This document shows positions 16,497-24,880 of a DNA stretch of 64,000 bases, piece after piece. How positions within the stretch are numbered: the first letter of the stretch is position 1; each line of letters opens with the position of its first letter. The notes beneath the pieces are model-generated. The model searched no databases, was not told the origin of the DNA, and worked only from the letters and a program-made list of their open reading frames with translations. The DNA lies in contig DAIDHQ010000010.1 in the NCBI GenBank assembly GCA_027459645.1, positions 40,846 to 104,845 of the forward strand. The letters run 5' to 3'. The stretch is from Vulcanimicrobiota bacterium. GTDB lineage: Bacteria > Vulcanimicrobiota > Vulcanimicrobiia > Vulcanimicrobiales > Vulcanimicrobiaceae. The position numbers and the translations under genes are program-made.

Positions 16497-17384
16497 ATGG
16501 AGACCGGAACCGTTACCGTCAAGCGCGGGCTCGCGCAGATGCTCAAGGGCGGCGTCATCATGGACGTCGTCACCCCCGAACAGGCCGCGATAGCGCAAGA
16601 GGCAGGCGCGGTCGCCGTCATGGCGCTCGAACGCATCCCTTCGGATATCCGCGCGGCCGGCGGCGTGGCGCGCATGAGCTCGATCGAATTGATTCAAGGC
16701 ATCATGGATGCCGTCACTATTCCCGTCATGGCGAAAGTCCGCATCGGCCATTTTGCCGAAGCGCAAGTGCTGCAATCGATCGGCGTCGACTATATCGACG
16801 AATCGGAAGTGCTCACGCCGGCCGACGACCTGTATCACATCGACAAGCATCCGTTCACGACGCCGTTCGTCTGCGGCGCGCGCGATTTGGGCGAAGCGCT
16901 TCGGCGCATCACCGAAGGTGCGGCGATGATCCGCAGCAAGGGTGAAGCGGGCAGCGGCAACATCGTCGAAGCGGTGCGGCACATTCGCGCCATCCGAGAC
17001 ACGATCTCGGCGCTGACGGTCGCTCCGAAAGAAGAACTCGTCGCGCGGGCGCGCGACATCGGCGCGAGCTACGAATTGGTGCGCGACGTCGCCGAAGCGG
17101 GCAAACTTCCGGTCGTGCTCTTTTGCGCGGGCGGCGTCTCGACGCCGGCCGACGCCGCGCTCATGATGCAGCTCGGCGCCGAAGGCATCTTCGTGGGCAG
17201 CGGAATCTTCAAATCGAACGATCCGAAGAAGTTCGCGCGGGCCATCGTCGATGCGACGACGCATTTCAACGATCCGAAGATCGTTGCCGATGCGTGCCGC
17301 TCGCTCGGAACCAGCGACGCAATGCCCGGCATCGACGTGCGCAAGCTCGCCGAGTCGGAATTGCTCGCGACGCGCGGCAATTAG
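16497..17384 (+). CDS. pdxS: Pyridoxal 5'-phosphate synthase subunit PdxS
   Basis: PdxS, 295 residues, condenses ribose-5-phosphate, glyceraldehyde-3-phosphate and ammonia into PLP in a (beta/alpha)8 barrel. K80 in MAKVRIGHF is the Schiff-base lysine; [10 protein letters not shown], the [17 protein letters not shown] block and the [27 protein letters not shown] phosphate-binding region (split here by its length across 205-231) are all conserved. It is followed after 13 bases by pdxT, the glutaminase that feeds it ammonia. Confidence 0.96.
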   Translation: METGTVTVKRGLAQMLKGGVIMDVVTPEQAAIAQEAGAVAVMALERIPSDIRAAGGVARMSSIELIQGIMDAVTIPVMAKVRIGHFAEAQVLQSIGVDYIDESEVLTPADDLYHIDKHPFTTPFVCGARDLGEALRRITEGAAMIRSKGEAGSGNIVEAVRHIRAIRDTISALTVAPKEELVARARDIGASYELVRDVAEAGKLPVVLFCAGGVSTPADAALMMQLGAEGIFVGSGIFKSNDPKKFARAIVDATTHFNDPKIVADACRSLGTSDAMPGIDVRKLAESELLATRGN

Positions 17385-17397
17385 CCGGATTCAGCAG

Positions 17398-18003
17398 ATG
17401 CTGGTAGGCGTATTGGCGTTGCAGGGCGATGTGGACGAACATATCGCCGCGCTGCACCGCGCCGGCGCGGAAGCGATCGCGGTCAAGACGCCGGCCGATC
17501 TCGAACGTGTCGATGGCCTGGTGATTCCCGGCGGGGAATCCACGACGGTCATGAAGCTGCTCGACCGGTTCCATCTTGCGGCGCCGATCAAGGCGCGAGT
17601 GAAAGACGGAATGCCGCTCTGGGGCACGTGCATGGGCATGATCGTCGCAGCGCACGATGTAGCGGATTTGGATCAGCCGACGCTCGACCTGATCGATATC
17701 ACCGTGCGCCGCAACGCGTTCGGCCGGCAGAACGAATCGGCCGAGATCGGTCTCCCGGTCGCCGCCTTGGGTGAGGAGCCGTTCCCGGCGATCTTTATCC
17801 GGGCGCCATGGATCGAACGCACCGGCCCGTCGGTCGAACTGCTTGCCGAGCGAGACGGTCACGGCGTGATGGTTCGCCAGCGCGACGTGCTGGGAACGTC
17901 GTTCCATCCGGAATTGACCTCGGACGCCCGCGTCCATGCGTATTTCCTGAAAATGGTCGCAGAGGCGAAGAAGAACGTAGGGAAGACCTCTACCGCCGCG
18001 TAA
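17398..18003 (+). CDS. pdxT: Pyridoxal 5'-phosphate synthase glutaminase PdxT
   Basis: PdxT, 201 residues, is a class I glutaminase that hydrolyses glutamine and channels ammonia to PdxS. VLALQGDVDEH at the N-terminus, the PGGESTT loop, nucleophile Cys in GTCMGM (about 78) and the His-x-Glu dyad in GTSFHPEL are present. The ATG at 17398 is chosen because the conserved sequence begins at once; the longer reading frame upstream lies within pdxS. The MGM variant of the usual AGM is conservative. Confidence 0.95.
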   Translation: MLVGVLALQGDVDEHIAALHRAGAEAIAVKTPADLERVDGLVIPGGESTTVMKLLDRFHLAAPIKARVKDGMPLWGTCMGMIVAAHDVADLDQPTLDLIDITVRRNAFGRQNESAEIGLPVAALGEEPFPAIFIRAPWIERTGPSVELLAERDGHGVMVRQRDVLGTSFHPELTSDARVHAYFLKMVAEAKKNVGKTSTAA

Positions 18004-18014
18004 TTTCTTCGGAA

Positions 18015-18305
18015 ATGAGTCCGCACGCGACGCCGGAAGCGAACGCGACCGGGTTTCAAGGGCAAATTCCGCCGCTCGAGCCGTTGTTGAGCGAAGTGAT
18101 CGCAACGCTTGCGCTGGCGGCGCATGCCTATCTCGCGGACTCCGACGGCCGCCAGCCGGATCTCGCCAGCGCCGAAGCCGCCATCGATGTGGCGACCAGC
18201 GCCTTCGAGCGGGTCAAAGAAAGGCTCCGGCCGGAAGAAAGGTTAGCCATCACGCAGATGCTGACCGAAACCCGAATGATGTTTGTTAGGAAGCGAGGCG
18301 CGTGA
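18015..18305 (+). CDS. DUF1844-like small protein
   Basis: A 96-residue protein translated from the ATG just after pdxT. The central AAHAYLAD...PDLASAEAAIDVATSAFERVKERL and PEERLAITQMLTETRMMFV segments follow the DUF1844 helical pattern. Function is unknown. It ends shortly before the HNH gene and is probably part of the pdxST transcript. Confidence 0.65.
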   Translation: MSPHATPEANATGFQGQIPPLEPLLSEVIATLALAAHAYLADSDGRQPDLASAEAAIDVATSAFERVKERLRPEERLAITQMLTETRMMFVRKRGA

Positions 18306-18362
18306 AATTGCGACCTCGCTTCTTCGCATTTTGCCATGCTTTCTCGCCGCCCACCCATGCTG

Positions 18363-18369
18363 AAGGAGG
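18363..18369 (+). promoter_or_regulatory. Strong ribosome binding site for the HNH gene
   Basis: AAGGAGG nine bases before the GTG at 18379 is the clearest Shine-Dalgarno in the window and fixes the GTG as the start codon. Confidence 0.7.
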
Positions 18370-18378
18370 CCAGCAATC

Positions 18379-18909
18379 GTGAGCGACGTGCTCGTCTTGA
18401 ACTTCACGTATGAAGCGCTGAACATCACGAGCTTTCAGCGCGCGGTCAAACTGTTGTTCTCGGGTAAGGCCGAGATCGTGCACGATCGCGACCGCATTCT
18501 CGCATCCACGCGATACGAGATGCGCATGCCGTCGATCATTAGGATGCTCTACTATATCCGCCGGCCGATGCAGAAGGTCGCCCTCACGAAGAAGAACGTG
18601 CTGATCCGCGACGATCACACGTGCCAGTACTGCGGAATACGGGGCGAAAAACTGATGACGGTCGATCACGTGGTTCCGAAGAGCCGCGGCGGTCCTTCGA
18701 CCTGGGAGAACTTGGTCTGCGCGTGCATGCGCTGCAACAATCGCAAGAACAACCGCACGCCCGAGGAATGCAACCTAACGCTCAAGCGCAAACCGCGCCA
18801 ACCGAAGTACATTCCTTGGATTCAGATCAAGCGCAACACGCTGCCCGACGAGTGGGGCAAGTTCTTGTTCCTCTACAACGTTTCGATCGAGGAACGCGTC
18901 GAGTCGTAG
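18379..18909 (+). CDS. HNH endonuclease family protein
   Basis: The 176-residue protein carries an HNH beta-beta-alpha metal site: C82-x2-C85, D96-H97, N111 and C116-x2-C119 followed by NN. The N-terminal 70 residues (VLVLNFTYEALNITSFQRA) match a widespread housekeeping HNH type found across many phyla and not the homing-endonuclease type. Its biological substrate is unknown. GTG start with strong ribosome site. Confidence 0.85.
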   Translation: MSDVLVLNFTYEALNITSFQRAVKLLFSGKAEIVHDRDRILASTRYEMRMPSIIRMLYYIRRPMQKVALTKKNVLIRDDHTCQYCGIRGEKLMTVDHVVPKSRGGPSTWENLVCACMRCNNRKNNRTPEECNLTLKRKPRQPKYIPWIQIKRNTLPDEWGKFLFLYNVSIEERVES

Positions 18910-18913
18910 TGAG

Positions 18914-19189
18914 TTAGAGCCGGCTCTCGCGCTGCGACTTCCACCACTCGAGGCCGTAAAGGACGGAAGCCGTCAGTACGCCTAGTCCGATTACGAGCAT
19001 GGCCGGCCGGCGGACGTCGATAGGTAAGCGGCTTTCGAACAACTGAAACGACAACAAGATCGCCATCACGATCAGGAATGCCGCGTTGATCCGCGTGGGT
19101 TTGCGCGACGGACCCGCAAAGAAAAAGGCCCATGCCAGGACGACAATGACGAAGGCGAGTGCGAAAATATCGAGGACCGTGAAGATCAT
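18914..19189 (-). CDS. Small membrane protein, three predicted helices
   Basis: The 91-residue protein has three hydrophobic segments: about 5-25 (FALAFVIVVLAWAFFFA), 36-50 and 64-82. No known domain was recognised. It follows another small membrane gene after ten bases and lies tail-to-tail with the HNH gene. The pair is downstream of the FAD monooxygenase and probably co-transcribed with it. Confidence 0.6.
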   Translation of the reverse strand: MIFTVLDIFALAFVIVVLAWAFFFAGPSRKPTRINAAFLIVMAILLSFQLFESRLPIDVRRPAMLVIGLGVLTASVLYGLEWWKSQRESRL

Positions 19190-19199
19190 GCGCGCTCCT

Positions 19200-19445
19200 T
19201 TAGGCCATCCGTCGCATGATTTGTGTGACCAGAAGCATGACGCTTGCGAGCAGCGTGACTACCCCGCCGGCCAAGCTGAGCGATCCTAACACCTGCGGCT
19301 GCAACTGGCCGATCAAGCTCATTAGTGAACCTGCGAAGAACGCGATGTAGCCGCTCATCAGGAGCGCGTCGGTATTCTTCCGCGAGATGATGATTGCGAC
19401 CGACATCAGTATCGCCCCGGCGAAAAGGAGTATCGCAACGTGCAT
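19200..19445 (-). CDS. Small membrane protein, three predicted helices
   Basis: The 81-residue protein has hydrophobic segments at about 3-20, 30-45 and 53-75. It begins on the base after the monooxygenase stop (TAAATG), so it is translationally linked to it. No family recognised; possibly a small membrane partner, though general-purpose small proteins of this sort are common. Confidence 0.6.
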   Translation of the reverse strand: MHVAILLFAGAILMSVAIIISRKNTDALLMSGYIAFFAGSLMSLIGQLQPQVLGSLSLAGGVVTLLASVMLLVTQIMRRMA

Positions 19446-20945
19446 TTATGCCGCTCCTTGCGGTAGGGGGATGGTCGAGCAGAACGCCTTTTCCCAGGCG
19501 CGCTCGATCTTTTCTTGCGTCGGCTTTTCGATCACGCAGGCGACGCAGCCGTCCGGCCGGACGATCAACACGACCGGGAGTTTGACGTGCCAACGTTTGG
19601 GCGGCACGGGCACGACGACGTGCGGAAGGTCGAGCGCGAATTCGCCCGCGACGACGATCATCGTTCCGCCCGCGCGCCGGGTATCGAGCCGCGTGCCGTC
19701 GGGAAGCTGTAGATCGTCCAGCCGGCGCCCTGCAAGCGGGTGGCGCGCATCGACGATCGGCGATTTGGTGTATCGGCCGCTCAACATTCCAAGCGCGCGG
19801 CAGGCTTTGCGTTGCATTCCGCGGCCGCGCACCGCGCGCGACATCGCGCGTACGGCCATCTGTTTTGCCCTTAGCGGAAAGCCCATCGCCACGCGCGTCA
19901 GCCGATCGGTGAAGCGCTCGATGGTGCCGGTAATCATCTCGCGCCGTTCGATATCGTAGGACTCGAACAGTGCGTCGCCGTCGCCTTCGCCGCGCAACGC
20001 ATACGCAATCTTCCACGCGAGATTGGCCGCGTCTTGAATGCCGGCGTTCATGCCTTGTCCGCCGGCCGGGCTGTTCAGATGCGCCGCGTCGCCGGCGAGC
20101 GCCACGCGGCCGACGATAAAGCGTTGCGCGTGACGGCGATGGATCTGGAACAAACTCGTCCATAACGTCGTCGTCTGCACGCCTTCGCCGAAGACTTCCG
20201 CAAGCCGCTGTTTGTGCGCGGCTTCGGAAAGGATCTCTTCCGTGGAGCCGTCTTTGCCGACGGGTGCGATGATGCGCCACGTGCGCGGCGCAAAACGAAT
20301 CGCCGCGCGAAGCTGCGGATGATCCAGACGAACGCGAGCCAGCGCGTCTTCGTCCACATCGTGATCGAGCACCTCGTCGCTCAAGACGACGCGCGTATCG
20401 TAGGTAATGCCCTCGAGCGTCAACCCGATCAGATGGCGCGTAATGCCGTGCGCTCCGTCGCATCCCACGGCGTACGAACCGCGCAACGTATGGCTTGCGT
20501 TTCCATCGTCGTAGGAAACGTCGACGAATTGTGTATCCTGTCGCAGCCCCGTCACTTCGACGCCGGTGCGCAGTTCGCACAAGGGGTTCGCACGCACGAG
20601 CTCGCGCAAGACGCGCTCGGTCACGTTTTGCGGGATGACGAGCACACCGGGATCAGCCACGACGTCGCCCATGACGGTCCAGTCCAGGCGAATGAGTTCG
20701 CGTTCGGTGCGGGCATTGATCGCGCGAAAGGTCGTCGTAAAGGCGCCCGCCGCGCGCAGGGCGTCGTACACGCCCCAATCGCGGAAAATCTCTTGGGTTC
20801 GCGCCCAAATGACCACGGCGCGGGACTCCGGAACCGGCTCGGGCTTGCGCTCCAACACGATGGATTGCGTGCCGTAGCGAGCCAAACCCAAGGCAAGCGA
20901 GAGGCCAACAGGGCCTCCGCCAACGATGATTACCGCGGCGTCCAA
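19446..20945 (-). CDS. FAD-dependent aromatic-ring monooxygenase
   Basis: The 499-residue protein is a group A flavoprotein hydroxylase (UbiH/PheA/MhpA type). The FAD-binding dinucleotide motif IIVGGGPVGLSLALGL sits at the N-terminus, a DG-type segment (GCDGAHGITR) in the middle and the GDAAHLNSPAGGQGMN ribityl motif about residue 280. The C-terminal thioredoxin-like domain typical of phenol hydroxylases is suggested by residues 400-499. The TTG at 20945 is selected because GAGG lies five bases before it. It is divergent from bioA with only 18 bases between starts. Substrate unknown. Confidence 0.8.
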   Translation of the reverse strand: MDAAVIIVGGGPVGLSLALGLARYGTQSIVLERKPEPVPESRAVVIWARTQEIFRDWGVYDALRAAGAFTTTFRAINARTERELIRLDWTVMGDVVADPGVLVIPQNVTERVLRELVRANPLCELRTGVEVTGLRQDTQFVDVSYDDGNASHTLRGSYAVGCDGAHGITRHLIGLTLEGITYDTRVVLSDEVLDHDVDEDALARVRLDHPQLRAAIRFAPRTWRIIAPVGKDGSTEEILSEAAHKQRLAEVFGEGVQTTTLWTSLFQIHRRHAQRFIVGRVALAGDAAHLNSPAGGQGMNAGIQDAANLAWKIAYALRGEGDGDALFESYDIERREMITGTIERFTDRLTRVAMGFPLRAKQMAVRAMSRAVRGRGMQRKACRALGMLSGRYTKSPIVDARHPLAGRRLDDLQLPDGTRLDTRRAGGTMIVVAGEFALDLPHVVVPVPPKRWHVKLPVVLIVRPDGCVACVIEKPTQEKIERAWEKAFCSTIPLPQGAA

Positions 20946-20963
20946 GAGAACCTCGTGTGACTC

Positions 20964-22151
20964 ATGGTTTCGGTTCGGTCCCGCCTCTGGCTTCCGTTCA
21001 CCCAGATGCAGTCCTTCGATGCGTCGGCACGTACCTTCGTGGCGGGTGACGGCACGCGGCTGATTGACGCTGCCGGCCGCAGCGTGTTCGACGCCGTCAG
21101 CTCGATTTGGACGATCGTCCACGGGCACTCTCATCCGGCCATCGTCGCGGCGATCTCCCGGCAAGCGCAGATCCTGGACCACGCGACGACGCTCGGCGCG
21201 ACCAACCCGGTCGCCGAAGCGCTGGCCTCACGCCTCTGCGCCCTGACCCGCATGGACTACGCATTCTTCGCATCCGACGGCGCAAGTGCGATCGAAGCGG
21301 CGCTGAAGATGGCGTTGCAGTATTGGCAGCAGGCCGGGGAACCGCAGCGGACGCGTTTCGTGCGCCTCGTCGACGCCTATCACGGCGATACCGCCGGTGC
21401 GATGAGCCTCTCCGACATCGCGGTCTTCAAATCGCGCTTCGGCGCCGTGACGTTCGAGGCGATTCCATTCGACCGCCTGGAATCGATCGAGCGTAACGAC
21501 GTGGCGGCGGTCATCGTCGAACCGATCGTTCAGGCCGCCGCCGGTATGCGCATCGTGCCGAAAACGGCCTACGAACCCTTACGTGCGATGACGCCGCTGC
21601 TGATCGTCGACGAAATCGCGACCGGCTTCGGACGCACCGGGACCATGTTCGCATTCGAGCAACTGCAGCTGCAACCCGATATTCTCTGCGCGGGCAAAGG
21701 CATTACGGGTGGAACGCTCGCGCTTTCGGCGACGCTTGCCCGCGCGAAGATCTACGATGCGTTTCTGGGCGCGCCGGAAGCGCGCGTGCAGTTCTTTCAC
21801 GGGCATTCGTACGCGGGCAATCCGATTGCATGCGCGGCGGCGCTCGCATCGCTCGATCTCTTCCAAACCGAGGCGACGCTCGAAAACGCGCGCGTGCTTG
21901 CCGCGGCTGTCGCCGAACGCTTGGCGCGGTTCGACGAGAACGCGGCGATCGGCGCGACGCGCCAGGCCGGTTTGATGATCGGCGTAGATCTGCGCGATCC
22001 CGGTGCGGGTTGGCCGGTTGCAAATGCGCTCTACGAACGCGGACATTTTACCCGCCCCATCGGCGCGACGATTCAATTCGTGCCGCCGCTTTCGTCGGCG
22101 CGCGAAGACGTGCACGCATTTTTCGACGCGCTCGAAGGCGTCGTCGCGTGA
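20964..22151 (+). CDS. bioA: Adenosylmethionine-8-amino-7-oxononanoate aminotransferase
   Basis: BioA, 395 residues, is a PLP aminotransferase that converts KAPA to DAPA in biotin synthesis. Features include WLPFTQMQ near the N-terminus (typical of BioA), the substrate/PLP region FFASDGASAIEAALKMAL, IVDEIATGFGRTG and PLP lysine in LCAGKGITGG. It starts the gene order bioA-bioF-bioD-bioB; its TGA overlaps the bioF GTG start. Confidence 0.93.
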   Translation: MVSVRSRLWLPFTQMQSFDASARTFVAGDGTRLIDAAGRSVFDAVSSIWTIVHGHSHPAIVAAISRQAQILDHATTLGATNPVAEALASRLCALTRMDYAFFASDGASAIEAALKMALQYWQQAGEPQRTRFVRLVDAYHGDTAGAMSLSDIAVFKSRFGAVTFEAIPFDRLESIERNDVAAVIVEPIVQAAAGMRIVPKTAYEPLRAMTPLLIVDEIATGFGRTGTMFAFEQLQLQPDILCAGKGITGGTLALSATLARAKIYDAFLGAPEARVQFFHGHSYAGNPIACAAALASLDLFQTEATLENARVLAAAVAERLARFDENAAIGATRQAGLMIGVDLRDPGAGWPVANALYERGHFTRPIGATIQFVPPLSSAREDVHAFFDALEGVVA

Positions 22152-23248
22152 GTTATCTCGATCGCATCGAGGCGCTGCTCGACGACGTGCGCGCGAACGG
22201 ACGTTACCGCCACGTCGAGACGCATCAGCTGGAAAATCAGATCGACTTCTCGTCGAACGACTACTTGGGGCTTGCGACGAACGGGCAGGTCTTGCAGGCG
22301 TTTCGGTTTGCCACGCGGGCCGGTTCCGGCGGCGCGCGGCTACTGGGCGGAAGACATCGCGAACATTCGCTGCTCGAAGAAGACCTGGCGGCGTGGCTCG
22401 GCCGTGAGCGCGTGTTGCTCTTTACCTCGGGATATCATGCCGCGCTTGGAGCGATCGCCGTGCTCTCGCGCACGGTGCGTACGATCTATTCGGACGCGTT
22501 GAACCACGCATCGCTCATCGACGGCATACGGCTCTCGCACGCCGACCGCGCCGTGTATCCGCACCTGCAGATGCCGTCGCGCGAGCAACGATCGGGCCCG
22601 TCGCTGATCGTTACGGAATCGATCTTCAGCATGGACGGCGACGTCGCCGATCTCGAGCGCATGCTGCGCGATCTGGGCGACGACGACGTTTTGCTTATCG
22701 ACGAAGCGCACGCGCTGGGCGTCGCGGGCGATGCGGGCACCGGATTGGCGGCGACGTTGCACGACCCGCGGGTCGTCGTGCTCGGAACGCTTTCCAAGGC
22801 ATTCGGTCTGCTGGGCGGCTTCGTCGCCGGGCCTGCGCCGCTCATCGACGCGCTCGTGAATCTCGCGCGGACGTTCATCTTCGATACGGCGCTGCCGCCG
22901 GCGATCGCGCTTGCGGCTCGCGTCGCGCTGGTGCAGATTCGAAACGGCGATGCGTTACGCCGTCGCCTGCACGAAAACGTCGAACGCCTGCGATTGGGTT
23001 TGCAATCTCTCGGATATCCCACGATCGAGGGGCCGGCGCCCATCGTGCCGGTCGTTCTGGGAAGTGAGGACCGCGCGGTCGAAGTTTCGAAGGCGCTTCT
23101 GCGGCGGAATATCGTCGCGCCGGCGATTCGGCCGCCGACGGTTCCTCCCGGCACCTCACGCTTGCGTCTTTCCATGCGTGCCGATCAAAGCGTCGAACAC
23201 ATCGATCTTTTTATCGAAGGGTTGAAGCGATGCACCGCTACTTCATAA
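22148..23248 (+). CDS. bioF: 8-amino-7-oxononanoate synthase
   Basis: BioF, 366 residues, joins pimeloyl-thioester and alanine to make KAPA with PLP. FSSNDYLGLA, GSGGARLLGGRHREH, DEAHALGV and the PLP lysine in GTLSKAFGLLGGF are conserved. The GTG at 22148 overlaps the bioA stop (GTGA). It overlaps bioD by 19 bases. Confidence 0.94.
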   Translation: MSYLDRIEALLDDVRANGRYRHVETHQLENQIDFSSNDYLGLATNGQVLQAFRFATRAGSGGARLLGGRHREHSLLEEDLAAWLGRERVLLFTSGYHAALGAIAVLSRTVRTIYSDALNHASLIDGIRLSHADRAVYPHLQMPSREQRSGPSLIVTESIFSMDGDVADLERMLRDLGDDDVLLIDEAHALGVAGDAGTGLAATLHDPRVVVLGTLSKAFGLLGGFVAGPAPLIDALVNLARTFIFDTALPPAIALAARVALVQIRNGDALRRRLHENVERLRLGLQSLGYPTIEGPAPIVPVVLGSEDRAVEVSKALLRRNIVAPAIRPPTVPPGTSRLRLSMRADQSVEHIDLFIEGLKRCTATS

Positions 23249-23877
23249 CCGGAACCGACACCGATGTCGGAAAGACGCGCGTCACCGCAGCGCTCGCGCT
23301 ATCGATGAAGACGGCGGGCATGAATCCGACGATCGTGAAGCTGGTTCAAACGGGTCTTGCGCCCGGATTTCGCGGCGATGCCGCACGCGCCGGAGCGCTC
23401 GCCGGCGTCCGCTCCGTAGAACTCGCGCGTTTCGAGAAGGCGGCCGATCCTTGGTCTGCGGCGCTCGCTCAACGCGTGCCGGAAGTGCGTGCATCGGAAC
23501 TGGTCGACGCACTGGCGCACCTCAAGGATGCCGTGGTCGCCGAAGGCGCCGGCGGCCTGATGGTTCCCCTCAATGGGCGCGAGCACTTCGGGCACGTCGC
23601 CGCGCTCGGAAAATTCCTGACGATTTTAGTCGTGGGACTCAAGCTCGGATGCATGAATCACGCGCTGCTGACGATCAGCCAGGCACAGCAGGGCGGCCTT
23701 CCTCTCGCCGGCGCCGTGCTGGTCGAGCGTTGGACGGCGACGGAGCAAAGCTATCGCGCGGACGTCGAACGCTCGCTCAGCGGCAAGATCGACGTGCTGG
23801 GAACGATCCGTTACAACGAGGATGAGGCGGCCTCGGTGTTGGAAAGCGCCTCTATCTTCGACCGACTCTTCGCGTAA
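23230..23877 (+). CDS. bioD: Dethiobiotin synthetase
   Basis: BioD, 215 residues, carboxylates DAPA with ATP to dethiobiotin. The P-loop variant TGTDTDVGKTRVTAALAL is at the N-terminus and the EGAGGLMVPL block follows near residue 100. It lies inside the biotin operon, overlapping bioF and ending 14 bases before bioB. Confidence 0.93.
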   Translation: MHRYFITGTDTDVGKTRVTAALALSMKTAGMNPTIVKLVQTGLAPGFRGDAARAGALAGVRSVELARFEKAADPWSAALAQRVPEVRASELVDALAHLKDAVVAEGAGGLMVPLNGREHFGHVAALGKFLTILVVGLKLGCMNHALLTISQAQQGGLPLAGAVLVERWTATEQSYRADVERSLSGKIDVLGTIRYNEDEAASVLESASIFDRLFA

Positions 23878-23891
23878 GGAACCTACAGGCG

Positions 23892-24875
23892 TTGTCTCAC
23901 TCCACGATTGAAGCCGCTCGTTTTCAATTGCTCGAACGCGGCTTGCCCGCCGATCGCGCGCTTTTGGAAGCGCTCGCGCGGTTGCCCGAAGCCGAACTTC
24001 CGGATCTCTTGACGCTCGCCGACGACGTGCGCCGGCGATATTGCGGCAATGCGATCGCCGTCGAAGTGCTCTACAACGCAAAGCGCGGCGGATGTTCCGA
24101 AGACTGCCATTTCTGCTCGCAGAGCGCGCGTTTCGCAACCGACGTGGAAGCCGAAGGCGTCTCGAGCGTCGAAGGCTTCGTGCAGGCTGCGCGCGACGCG
24201 CACGCGCGCGGAGCGTCGGAGTTTTGCGTCGTCGTCGCGGTCCGCGGCCCGTCGACCAAATTGCTCGAACGCGTCTGCGAAGCCGTGCGAGCCATCAAAG
24301 AAGAACTGCCGCTGAAGGTTGCGGTGTCGCTCGGCATCTTGCGCGAAGATCAAATCCTCAAACTCGTCGAGGCCGGCGTCGACAAGGTCAATCACAATCT
24401 CGAAACGTCGCGCCGCTATTTTCCGTCGGTCTGCACGACGCACACGTTCGACGAACGCATGACCACCCTGGAGCTCGTGCGCAAGCACGATCTGGAAGTG
24501 TGCTGCGGCGGCATCATCGGCATGGGCGAGACGATCGAAGACCGCATCGATTTCCTGTGCACCCTCCAGCAGCTCGAGCCGGAAGAAGTGCCGATCAACT
24601 TTCTCAACCCGCGCCCGGGAACGCCGTTTCAGGACCGCTCGCTGGTCGAGCCGGTCGAAGCGCTGCGGTTTGTGGCGATGGCGCGGCTCGCGCTGCCGCG
24701 AGCGCTCGTGCGCTTTGCCGGCGGCCGAGAAATCACGCTGCAGGGCCTTCAGGACCTCGGCATGCGCAGCGGCGCGAGCGGCATCGTACTCGGGAACTAC
24801 TTGACGACGAGCGGCCGCGGCGACGAAGATGATTTCGCGATGCTGGAACGCCTCGGTTTCGAAGTCATGGCCTAG
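23892..24875 (+). CDS. bioB: Biotin synthase (radical SAM)
   Basis: BioB, 327 residues, inserts sulfur into dethiobiotin. The radical-SAM cluster motif C-x3-C-x2-C is in GGCSEDCHFCSQ (about 70-79), with downstream conserved blocks VNHNLETSRRYF, CCGGIIGMGE and FLNPRPGTP. The Arg that binds the second cluster lies in the RFAGGRE segment near the C-terminus. The TTG at 23892 is the most upstream plausible start; no stronger ribosome site discriminates. Confidence 0.94.
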   Translation: MSHSTIEAARFQLLERGLPADRALLEALARLPEAELPDLLTLADDVRRRYCGNAIAVEVLYNAKRGGCSEDCHFCSQSARFATDVEAEGVSSVEGFVQAARDAHARGASEFCVVVAVRGPSTKLLERVCEAVRAIKEELPLKVAVSLGILREDQILKLVEAGVDKVNHNLETSRRYFPSVCTTHTFDERMTTLELVRKHDLEVCCGGIIGMGETIEDRIDFLCTLQQLEPEEVPINFLNPRPGTPFQDRSLVEPVEALRFVAMARLALPRALVRFAGGREITLQGLQDLGMRSGASGIVLGNYLTTSGRGDEDDFAMLERLGFEVMA

Positions 24876-24880
24876 CCTGC

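Noticed and set aside
15921..17264. Minus-strand frame over pdxS
   Set aside because: The + strand is clearly pdxS with its catalytic lysine; the antisense frame has no domain.
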